Below, one piece after another: positions 1 through 6,783 of a stretch of 64,000 nt of DNA (position 1 is the stretch's first letter; the number at the start of each line of letters is the position of its first letter). The translations under genes were made by a program, and so were the position numbers. The notes below the pieces were generated by a model. It did not search any database. It was given only the letters and a program-made list of their open reading frames with translations, and was not told the origin of the DNA. The stretch is from Coriobacteriaceae bacterium (GTDB lineage: Bacteria; Actinomycetota; Coriobacteriia; Coriobacteriales; Coriobacteriaceae), in NCBI GenBank assembly GCA_902364645.1, contig CABJEP010000004.1, positions 96,617 through 160,616 on the forward strand, written 5' to 3'.

Positions 1-287
1 ACGACCGCCTCAACCTCAACGAGGTTGGACGTCAGGGCGTCAACGGCAGTCTTGCTCGACTTAAGCAGCGGCTCCATCTGGGCAAGTGCGGGCGTAAGCT
101 CGTCAACGGCACCATCGAGCTTTGCCACCACAGGCTGAGCCTCGGCGATGGTGTTGTTAAGGTCGCTCACGGTCTTATCGAGCGAATCAACGACGGTGCG
201 GGTCTTTCGCAGTGTGAGCGCGAGCTCGATAACAGCCCACACACCGGCAACGGCGAGCAGCAGCAGGGCGATTTGAATGGGACTCAT
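1..287 (-). CDS. DUF948-like membrane-anchored coiled-coil protein, C-terminus outside window
   Basis: Reading from an ATG at 287 toward base 1 gives 95 codons without a stop, so the gene continues beyond the window. The start is supported by a GGAGGC ribosome site at 291-297. The protein opens with a hydrophobic segment (IALLLLAVAGVWAVIELAL, residues 5-23), followed by a basic stretch and a long amphipathic region rich in Asp, Val, Leu and Ala typical of coiled coils. This layout, an N-terminal anchor plus a helical tail, matches DUF948 proteins, whose biochemical role is not established. It lies downstream of rarA on the same strand with about 95 bases between them, so co-transcription is possible. 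The family call rests on N-terminal pattern only. Confidence 0.6.
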   Translation of the reverse strand, partial: MSPIQIALLLLAVAGVWAVIELALTLRKTRTVVDSLDKTVSDLNNTIAEAQPVVAKLDGAVDELTPALAQMEPLLKSSKTAVDALTSNLVEVEAV

Positions 288-382
288 ACAAGCCTCCCGA
301 AGGAATCGAAATACAGACGCTGTTCATGGTACCCCAAAGAAGGGGAAAGATACCCAAAGGGGATGTGCGAGGTGCCAATGAC

Positions 383-1732
383 CTACTTGGGCGCATTGCC
401 GCTACGGTCGCGCTCGCTTTGCTCTACGCGCCACTCTTCCCAGCCGCGGCCGGCAGGCTGCCAAAACGCACCGCGCTCCAACCCCTCGGGCAAATAACGC
501 TGATCGACCCAGCCTTCGGGATAATCATGCGGATACTTATACACACCGTATTCGTCGCTGCCCGGGCGATGACGATCGCGCAGATAACTCGGCACCTCGC
601 GGAGCCCACTTGAATGGATATCGGCCAACGCCGCATCGATCGAAGCCTCGCACGCGTTGGATTTAGGCGCCAAGCACACATAGAGAGCAGCCTGAGCCAG
701 ATTAATACGGCACTCGGGATAGCCAATGACCTCGGCAGACTTAAACGCGGCATGCGCCACCAAAAGCGCCTGTGGGTCGGCGTTGCCAACATCCTCAGAA
801 GCCTGAATCATAATACGACGAGCGATAAACTTAGGATCCTCCCCCGCGTCAATCATGCGCGCGAGCCAATAAATCGTGGCATCGGGGTCGCTACCGCGCA
901 TAGACTTAATAAACGCACTGATGATGTCGTAGTGCATGTCACCGTTTTTGTCGTACGAAAAGCCACGGCGCGGATTGGCAATCTTCACGTCGTCAACAGT
1001 GATGGGATAGCGCTCCCCCGCCGCCGGCGCGGGCGTTCCCTCGGTATCGGGGCGCGTGACGGCAATCTCGCTCGCAAGCTCAAGCGTCGTGAGCGCCGAT
1101 CGAGCGTCACCCGCTGCCAGTGTGCAAATGGTCTTAACCGTATCCTCATCGGCCGAGAACTTACCGTTCAAACCCTGCGGCGCCTCGAGCGCACGCTCAA
1201 TAAGCGTGGCGATATCCTCGTCTTTAAGATGCTCAAGTTCCACCACGCGACCGCGCGAGAGCAATGCCGAGTTGACCTCGAAGTACGGATTCTCCGTCGT
1301 GGCGCCAATCATAATGACGGTACGGTTCTCAACTGCATGCAGCAGGGCATCCTGCTGCGACTTGGAAAAGCGATGAATCTCATCGATAAAAAGAATGGTG
1401 CGGCGGTCGTACGTATTCAGGCGCGTCTTAGCCTCGTCGATCACGCGACGAAGATCCTTTACGGTGCCCGTCACAGCGCTGACCTCGACAAACTCGCTCT
1501 TAGTATGGTTGGCGATAATATGTGCCAGCGTCGTCTTGCCCGTACCGGCCGGCCCATACAAAATCACACTCGACAGCACGTCGTGCTCAATCGCGGCACG
1601 CAACCACGAACCCTTACCGACGGCCTTTTGCTGGCCCACATACTCGTCGAGCGAATTGGGCCGCATGCGCACCGCAAGCGGCGCATTCTGAAAGGAACGC
1701 TCGCGCGTCGAAGCAGAAAAAAGGTCGTCCAT
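383..1732 (-). CDS. rarA: Replication-associated recombination protein A (RarA/MgsA), AAA+ ATPase
   Basis: RarA is a clamp-loader-like AAA+ ATPase that acts at stalled replication forks. Visible hallmarks are a Walker A motif GPAGTGKTT near residues 60-68, a Walker B FIDEIHRF near 115-122, a sensor-type GATTENP, and the C-terminal RarA tetramerisation region with RGSDPDATIYWLARM. Length (449 aa) is normal. I chose ATG 1732 (MDDLFSAST) because a GGGA stretch lies at useful spacing; ATG 1738 is equally possible and the TTG at 1750 is unlikely. It is followed after about 95 bases by the DUF948-like gene and preceded by the dGTPase gene, a genome-maintenance neighbourhood. Confidence 0.93.
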   Translation of the reverse strand: MDDLFSASTRERSFQNAPLAVRMRPNSLDEYVGQQKAVGKGSWLRAAIEHDVLSSVILYGPAGTGKTTLAHIIANHTKSEFVEVSAVTGTVKDLRRVIDEAKTRLNTYDRRTILFIDEIHRFSKSQQDALLHAVENRTVIMIGATTENPYFEVNSALLSRGRVVELEHLKDEDIATLIERALEAPQGLNGKFSADEDTVKTICTLAAGDARSALTTLELASEIAVTRPDTEGTPAPAAGERYPITVDDVKIANPRRGFSYDKNGDMHYDIISAFIKSMRGSDPDATIYWLARMIDAGEDPKFIARRIMIQASEDVGNADPQALLVAHAAFKSAEVIGYPECRINLAQAALYVCLAPKSNACEASIDAALADIHSSGLREVPSYLRDRHRPGSDEYGVYKYPHDYPEGWVDQRYLPEGLERGAFWQPAGRGWEEWRVEQSERDRSGNAPK

Positions 1733-1792
1733 AGCCATCCCGTGCGTCAATCAAAAACGTTTTCCACCAACAGTATACCGAATAAATACGAA

Positions 1793-3040
1793 CTACCGTT
1801 CGTTAATATAGGTACGGTGCGGAAACTTCAATCCCGGGAACAGCTTGCTCGTAAGCTCGCAGAAATAGCCGTCCGTCATGCTCGCGATGTAATCCACCAC
1901 CGCTTGATCCTTGTCGTCCTGCCAGGCATAGGTGCGATCGTAGTAGAAAAGCTGCCGCTCAATGCGAGAAATGTGGTGCTTAAAGATATACGAAGACTCG
2001 TCGCCTTCGTTTATATCCTGCAGGCAACGGTCGTAGAGCTTTTCGAAGGCCTCGCGCAGCTCCGCTTCGGAGTCGCCTTCAATGCCGCCCTTGCTATAGA
2101 TCTTCTCGTAGTTCTCGCGCTTGGCTCGGCGGATCTCCTCAAACAGGTCCTCGCTCATCTCGATGCGTGGCTTACCATAGCTGTGCTCGACGATATCGAT
2201 GGAGGCATGCGTAAGGATCCAGCTGTTGTATGCCCCGCCCAGGTCATCGTCAAAGGCGTCGGGTGACAGCAGACCCGCCGAAATGGCGTCTTGGCGATCG
2301 CGCCCCACGTAGGCAAGGATATCCGAGATGCGAACCACGCAGCCCTCGAGCGTCATGGGGCGCAGGTGCTCAATTGCGCTGTAACCTGTGGCAATGCAAT
2401 CCTCAACCGTAAGGTCGAACTGGTCAAAGGAGCTCATGTCCGAAAGCTCAAACACACGCTGTTCGTACTCACCGTTGTGGCATAGCACGCCGTCGAGCGT
2501 CTGGAGCGACACGTTGCGGCCGTACAGCGCGTCGAGCACGCGGACCGACTGCACGTTATGGAAAAAATAACGACCCGTGCGCTCGTGATAGATATCGTTG
2601 AGGAATCGCTCACCGGCATGGCCAAAGGGCGTGTGGCCCAAGTCGTGGCCTAAGCCAATCGCCTCGATCAGATCGCAGTTGAGCCCCAGGGCACGTCCGA
2701 TATCGCGCGCGATGCGCGAAACAAGCTGCACGTGCAGGCCGCGACGCGACAGGTCGTCGTTGCTGCGAAAACTAAAGACCTGCGTTTTGCCTGCATAACG
2801 GGTGTATGCGGGCAGATGCAAAATCTTTTCGGTATCGCGCATAAATGCCGGACGCATGAGCGTGCCCACATCTGCGGCTCGATCGAAGCGTCGAATGACC
2901 TGGTCGTCACCACATTGATAGGGATTAACGACACCTGAGCCGCGGTCGGCGGCGATACGCCCGACCAACTCGGGCGACAACGCCGCGGGAATGCGATCCA
3001 TACGCGCCTTAATGGCGGCTGTCTGTTGATTGGTTGCCAT
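1793..3040 (-). CDS. dgt: Deoxyguanosinetriphosphate triphosphohydrolase-like protein (HD domain)
   Basis: A 415-residue HD-superfamily phosphohydrolase. The metal-binding HD signature sits in GLGHDLGHTPFGHAGE near residues 130-145, and the conserved RRFDRAADVGTLMRPAF block precedes it. Enzymes of this family cleave dGTP or other dNTPs to the nucleoside and tripolyphosphate, adjusting dNTP pools. The start at ATG 3040 (MATNQQ) is chosen because AAGGAG lies seven bases upstream; a longer reading to 3091 would place that ribosome site inside the gene. The C-terminal half carries the helical HD-associated region with TSKLFPGLKF. Substrate preference cannot be read from sequence. Confidence 0.9.
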   Translation of the reverse strand: MATNQQTAAIKARMDRIPAALSPELVGRIAADRGSGVVNPYQCGDDQVIRRFDRAADVGTLMRPAFMRDTEKILHLPAYTRYAGKTQVFSFRSNDDLSRRGLHVQLVSRIARDIGRALGLNCDLIEAIGLGHDLGHTPFGHAGERFLNDIYHERTGRYFFHNVQSVRVLDALYGRNVSLQTLDGVLCHNGEYEQRVFELSDMSSFDQFDLTVEDCIATGYSAIEHLRPMTLEGCVVRISDILAYVGRDRQDAISAGLLSPDAFDDDLGGAYNSWILTHASIDIVEHSYGKPRIEMSEDLFEEIRRAKRENYEKIYSKGGIEGDSEAELREAFEKLYDRCLQDINEGDESSYIFKHHISRIERQLFYYDRTYAWQDDKDQAVVDYIASMTDGYFCELTSKLFPGLKFPHRTYINER

Positions 3041-3071
3041 GGCATGCTCCTTAAAAAGGGCGCGCAAACGG

Positions 3072-3494
3072 TTACAGCGTACTACCCACAACCTCGATTA
3101 TGGCAAATATCGGCACCAAAAACGGCAGCAATGGCAGGGAGCGCGATTTTGCGATGAGACAGGCGGCGGCAAGGGCCAGGAGCGCAGCCGCAAACGCGAC
3201 GATACCACCCAAGGGATCGAAGGTACAAAGGGCAAAGAGTGCCTTGGCGTCCCCCATACCAATGCCGGGAGCGTGGCGAACACGACGCCAGAGCGACTCA
3301 GTAAGCATAAGGGCAAGGTAGGCGATGGCAGCAAGACCGGCATGGTCAAGCGCAGTGTTAACGCCCTTGTCGAGCCAAACGCCTGCAAACGCCGCCACCG
3401 CACACGCGCCGGCAAGCTGATTGGGAAACCGTCGCTCACGGGCATCAATCGCCGCGCCGGCAAAGATGCAAATCCAAAACGGAATATAGACCAT
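3072..3494 (-). CDS. A24-type prepilin peptidase, short form
   Basis: A 140-aa multi-pass membrane protein with the A24 aspartyl protease signature: the first Asp in FAGAAIDARERRFPN (near residue 17) and the second in GIGMGDAK (near residue 83). Most of the rest is hydrophobic. It lacks the N-terminal cytoplasmic methylase domain of PilD and resembles short CpaA/TadV-like peptidases that trim prepilin leaders. AAGGAGGTG lies just upstream of the ATG. No pilin, ATPase or secretin gene is visible nearby, so its substrate is elsewhere in the genome. The downstream dGTPase start lies 31 bases inside its 3' end, suggesting translational coupling. Confidence 0.82.
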   Translation of the reverse strand: MVYIPFWICIFAGAAIDARERRFPNQLAGACAVAAFAGVWLDKGVNTALDHAGLAAIAYLALMLTESLWRRVRHAPGIGMGDAKALFALCTFDPLGGIVAFAAALLALAAACLIAKSRSLPLLPFLVPIFAIIEVVGSTL

Positions 3495-3526
3495 CTAACA
3501 CCTCCTTGGGCAGCAGCTCAAACGCA

Positions 3527-3567
3527 AAAACCACCACAAAGGTGCCTGTCCCCTTTGTGGTGGTTTT
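3527..3567. terminator. Bidirectional terminator hairpin; copy A of a dispersed repeat
   Basis: Perfect 16-base inverted arms (AAAACCACCACAAAGG at 3527-3542 and its complement at 3552-3567) around a 9-base loop TGCCTGTCC. The A/T ends give a T run on either strand. It lies directly downstream of the glycosyltransferase gene on the minus strand. The same arm and loop recur inverted at 11166-11206. Confidence 0.75.
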
Positions 3568-3575
3568 GATCGTGG

Positions 3576-4871
3576 TTATTTGGCGCCTTGCATGACCTCG
3601 TCAAGGGTAACGCTCACGGCGTGCTGCGTCGGCACCCAGTCGACCTTCAAGAACAGTGCTGCCACCGTAATGGGGATATAGCTGAACATAAAGATCGGGA
3701 AGGTAAACAGGTTGGTCACCAGACGCCACTTTTGCGCGCAATGAATGTGCTTGTACTCAAAGATGGTCGTGAGCAGCGCCAGGATAAAGAACGTCTGATA
3801 CATCATGGCGAAGGTCATAATGAGAGAAGCGGCACACGCCTGCATCTCAACCTCGGTGGCCAGGAAGCCGTGCGAAAGACCGCCCACAATCAGGAACGTG
3901 GCATTGGCGAGCATCGAGATCAGAGATAGCAACATACCCGGGGCGATCGTCATAAACATGTCGTAGGCGGCAAAGCGATGGTAGCGAAAGGTCGATTTGA
4001 CCAGGTGCTTACCATACGTAAAGAACACCTGGTAGAAGCCCTTGGTCCAGCGCATACGCTGCTTCCAGGAAGCCTTAAACGTCACGGGCTGTTCGTCAAA
4101 GAACTCCGCCGGTGCATAGCCAATGCGAATGCCGTGAATGGCGCAGAACGTGGTGAACTGAATATCCTCGGTCAGCGTATGGAACTGCCAACCGTGCATG
4201 CCCTCGATCACGCTCGCCGAGATAAGGTAACCCGAACCCGAGACAGCGCAGGACGTCTTGCAGATATTACGCGCGTTGTTGAGAAAGCGCGCCTCTCGCA
4301 GATACCACGTAGCATTAGCCGCCGAGATCCACGAGCTGCCGAAGTTCTTGGAGTTGCGATAGCTCGTGACCACATGGAAGCCCTGATCAAAGGCATCGTT
4401 CATCTTGGAGACGTAATCGCGGGCGATGACGTTATCGGCATCGAAGATAAAGTAGCCTTCAAACGTATCGGGATACTCGTTAAGGATGCGGTCGAAGCCA
4501 AAGTCCATGACCCAGCTCTTGCCCTTGCGGGCAAGGTCATTGCGCTCATAAACGACAGCGCCCGCCTCGCGCGCGAGCTGCGCCGTGTTGTCGGTGCAGG
4601 CGTCGGCGACCACAAAGACCTCGATAAGCTCGGACGGATAATCCTGGTCCTTGATGGAGCGAACGAGGTTGGCGATTACGGCCTCCTCATTATGCGCCGC
4701 GATAAAGAAGGCATAACGATGGAGTTTTTTGGCCTTGGGAGGCGCGACCTCGCCACGAAGAGCGCCAATGACAAAGAAGACCACCTGGTACAGGAAGCAG
4801 ACCGTGAGCAGCGTGACGACAATCTGGTTGAAGATCACGATGGGTGTGTTGGTTTGTAAAAAGGCGAGCAT
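3576..4871 (-). CDS. Membrane glycosyltransferase family 2
   Basis: A processive-type GT2 enzyme of 431 residues. An N-terminal membrane segment (about residues 12-38) is followed by a GT-A catalytic domain with AAHNEE near 58, the nucleotide-metal DADN near 144-147, a TED-type acidic motif (LTEDIQF) and the QRMRW signature that guides the polymer or acceptor. Three or more hydrophobic segments close the protein. This layout is shared by NodC/cellulose-synthase-like and diverse cell-envelope glycosyltransferases; the sugar and acceptor are unknown. ATG 4871 is preferred over the TTG at 4886 because GGGAG lies just upstream. It has its own terminator at 3527-3567 and seems monocistronic. Confidence 0.8.
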   Translation of the reverse strand: MLAFLQTNTPIVIFNQIVVTLLTVCFLYQVVFFVIGALRGEVAPPKAKKLHRYAFFIAAHNEEAVIANLVRSIKDQDYPSELIEVFVVADACTDNTAQLAREAGAVVYERNDLARKGKSWVMDFGFDRILNEYPDTFEGYFIFDADNVIARDYVSKMNDAFDQGFHVVTSYRNSKNFGSSWISAANATWYLREARFLNNARNICKTSCAVSGSGYLISASVIEGMHGWQFHTLTEDIQFTTFCAIHGIRIGYAPAEFFDEQPVTFKASWKQRMRWTKGFYQVFFTYGKHLVKSTFRYHRFAAYDMFMTIAPGMLLSLISMLANATFLIVGGLSHGFLATEVEMQACAASLIMTFAMMYQTFFILALLTTIFEYKHIHCAQKWRLVTNLFTFPIFMFSYIPITVAALFLKVDWVPTQHAVSVTLDEVMQGAK

Positions 4872-4908
4872 GCAGGCTCCCAGCAACGCATTACGTAAAC
4901 AACCGTAT

Positions 4909-4935
4909 ATCTTACCGCAGGCTTACCGAGTTCAA
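4909..4935 (-). promoter_or_regulatory. Possible sigma-70 promoter for the glycosyltransferase gene
   Basis: On the minus strand TTGAAC (4930-4935) is followed 15 bases later by TAAGAT (4909-4914), with an overlapping GATATA at longer spacing. It lies about 40 bases upstream of ATG 4871. Spacing is sub-optimal, so this is tentative. Confidence 0.3.
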
Positions 4936-4953
4936 GAAACCACCTAATACTGG

Positions 4954-5967
4954 CTAGGCTTCGAGCAGGCCGAGCTGCGGGACGATTTCGTCACCGGCGG
5001 CAGTGCGGCCGAGCGAACGCGAGGCCAGGTCATCCAGAACCGCGGCAAGGTCCCACGGCAGCTCGTCACGACACTCAATGCGCTCCCCCGTCACGGGATG
5101 GTCGAACGCCACGTGCCAAGAATGCAGGAACTGCCTGGTCAGGCCCTGATCGGCGCGTGCATCGCACTTACCGTAGAGTGGATCGCCCACGCAGGCGTGG
5201 TTGATATGGCGCATATGCACACGAATCTGATGCGTGCGGCCGGTAAACAGATGGCACTCGACGAGCGTGTAGCCGTCGTCAAAGCGCGTGGAATCAAAGC
5301 GCTCGAGCACCTTGAAAGTCGTGATGGCCTGGCGCGCAAAGGGGTCATCGGAAACCGCCATCTTGACGCGGTCGCGCGTCGATCGGGCAATGCCGGTGTT
5401 GATGGTGCCCTCGTCCATGGCGATGTGCCCGTGAACAAGTGTGATATAGCGACGGTCGAGCGTACGCGTGCGGATGAGATTTTGGAGCGCGCGCTGGGTG
5501 TCGTCGTCCTTTGCCGCAAGCATGAGACCCGAGGTATCGCGATCCAGGCGATGCACAATACCGGGGCGGTCCTCGCCCTGCACGGTGCCCAGATGGTCGA
5601 TACCGCAGTGATAGACCAGGGCATTCGCGAGCGTACCGCTCTCATGACCATGCGCAGGATGGCACACCAGGCCGCGCTGCTTGGAGAGTACAATGAGATA
5701 ATCGTCCTCATAGCGAATGTCGAGCGGGATGGCTTCGGGAATCACGTCAGTCGGATCGTGCGGCTCGGGAAGGTCGACCGAGATGCGGTCACCGGAGCGC
5801 ACGGCATACTTTTTTGACAGGCAGGTCTCGCCGTTGACGGCAACGGCACCGCCCTCGATCAGATGCGCACAGGCAGAGCGCGTGGGACAGCCATCGTTGG
5901 CACCCAGATAGGCGTCAAGACGCTGACCAGCGGAATCGTCGGCAACGAGAATATGGATGTCGGCCAT
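4954..5967 (-). CDS. RluA/RluD-family 23S rRNA pseudouridine synthase
   Basis: A 337-residue pseudouridine synthase with an N-terminal S4-like RNA-binding segment (ADDSAGQRLDAYLGA, residues 9-23) and the catalytic RluA motif RLDRDTSGL, whose Asp is the nucleophile. The C-terminal TGRTHQIRVHM is the second family signature. Family members convert specific uridines in 23S rRNA to pseudouridine; which one (RluD-like 1911/1915/1917 or another) cannot be decided here. Its ATG overlaps the lspA stop by one base (TAATG), so the two are translationally coupled, a lspA-rluD order common in Gram-positive bacteria. Confidence 0.9.
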   Translation of the reverse strand: MADIHILVADDSAGQRLDAYLGANDGCPTRSACAHLIEGGAVAVNGETCLSKKYAVRSGDRISVDLPEPHDPTDVIPEAIPLDIRYEDDYLIVLSKQRGLVCHPAHGHESGTLANALVYHCGIDHLGTVQGEDRPGIVHRLDRDTSGLMLAAKDDDTQRALQNLIRTRTLDRRYITLVHGHIAMDEGTINTGIARSTRDRVKMAVSDDPFARQAITTFKVLERFDSTRFDDGYTLVECHLFTGRTHQIRVHMRHINHACVGDPLYGKCDARADQGLTRQFLHSWHVAFDHPVTGERIECRDELPWDLAAVLDDLASRSLGRTAAGDEIVPQLGLLEA

Positions 5968-6548
5968 TAGCGCTCATTCCTTTCGCGAATCTTGCGGGCA
6001 CGCTCCCCACGCTGCTTAGCTTTGCGTTTGGCTCGGGCCTCGTCACGGGCGTTGAGCTCGGCAGTCGCATCGACCTCGCGAGCGGCGGGACTCAAGAACA
6101 TGTAACCAATGAGCGCCAGCACGACGCCGACCGTAATGCCGATATCAGCCACGTTAAAGACAGGAAAGTCGATGAACGTGGTGGCAATGAAATCGGTCAC
6201 GAAGCCAAAGGCGAGGCGGTCGATCGCGTTACCGATGGCGCCGCCCGCAACCATAGCCATGCCTACAACCTCAAGATGGGCGAGCTGGGGCGCACGAACG
6301 AGGTACACGGCAATAGCGATAATGACCGCCAACGCCAGCACGGCAAACGCGATGCCATGCCCCTCACCCATGCTAAAGGCGGCTCCGATATTGCGAACAA
6401 ACAGGAAATCGATCACGCCGGGGATAACGGTCATATGCAGGGCATCGCCCACGGAACGAACCGCAAGCTTGGTCAGCTGGTCAACGAGCAACACAACGAG
6501 CGCCACGCCACCAGCAACACCCAACCGCCAACGCAAAGGCGGCGTCAT
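5967..6548 (-). CDS. lspA: Lipoprotein signal peptidase (signal peptidase II)
   Basis: LspA cleaves the signal peptide of diacylated prolipoproteins in the membrane. All family landmarks are visible: NIGAAFSMG, the first catalytic Asp in GGAIGNAIDRL and the second in FNVADIGI, with four hydrophobic spans. A Lys/Arg-rich tail of about 40 residues (KRKAKQRGERARK) extends beyond the usual end and should be cytoplasmic. ATG 6548 is used; a TTG at 6566 preceded by AGGGGA is a plausible alternative adding six residues. It forms a coupled pair with the pseudouridine synthase gene. Confidence 0.92.
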   Translation of the reverse strand: MTPPLRWRLGVAGGVALVVLLVDQLTKLAVRSVGDALHMTVIPGVIDFLFVRNIGAAFSMGEGHGIAFAVLALAVIIAIAVYLVRAPQLAHLEVVGMAMVAGGAIGNAIDRLAFGFVTDFIATTFIDFPVFNVADIGITVGVVLALIGYMFLSPAAREVDATAELNARDEARAKRKAKQRGERARKIRERNER

Positions 6549-6684
6549 ATCCGCACCACGACCCAAAGAAATCCCCTACCCTCAAAAATCGAATTACGTT
6601 TAATGCAAAGAACCATCTTATATTGCCATACGCTGAACGCACGACATATACACCAACGCAAGCGAAATAACCAGCTAAAAACGA

Positions 6685-6715
6685 AAGCGGCATCCCGAAA
6701 AACAGAATGCCGCTT
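6685..6715 (-). terminator. Intrinsic terminator downstream of ileS
   Basis: Arms AAGCGGCAT (6685-6693) and ATGCCGCTT (6707-6715) pair perfectly; on the minus strand the stem is followed by TTTCGTTTTT. It lies between the ileS stop and lspA. Confidence 0.75.
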
Positions 6716-6731
6716 GAATGTGACACAGGTA

Positions 6732-6783
6732 GTCAATGGGGACGTTCTTGTTAGACTAGTCGTTTAAGAACGTCCCCAACGAC
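6732..6783. repeat. Inverted repeat of the GGGGACGT type at the ileS stop
   Basis: An 18-base arm GTCAATGGGGACGTTCTT (6732-6749) pairs with 6766-6783 at 16 of 18 positions around a 16-base spacer that itself contains GACTAGTC. The right arm runs into the ileS stop codon. The outer part matches the 24-bp palindrome at 36095-36118, so it seems to be one member of a dispersed family. Confidence 0.6.
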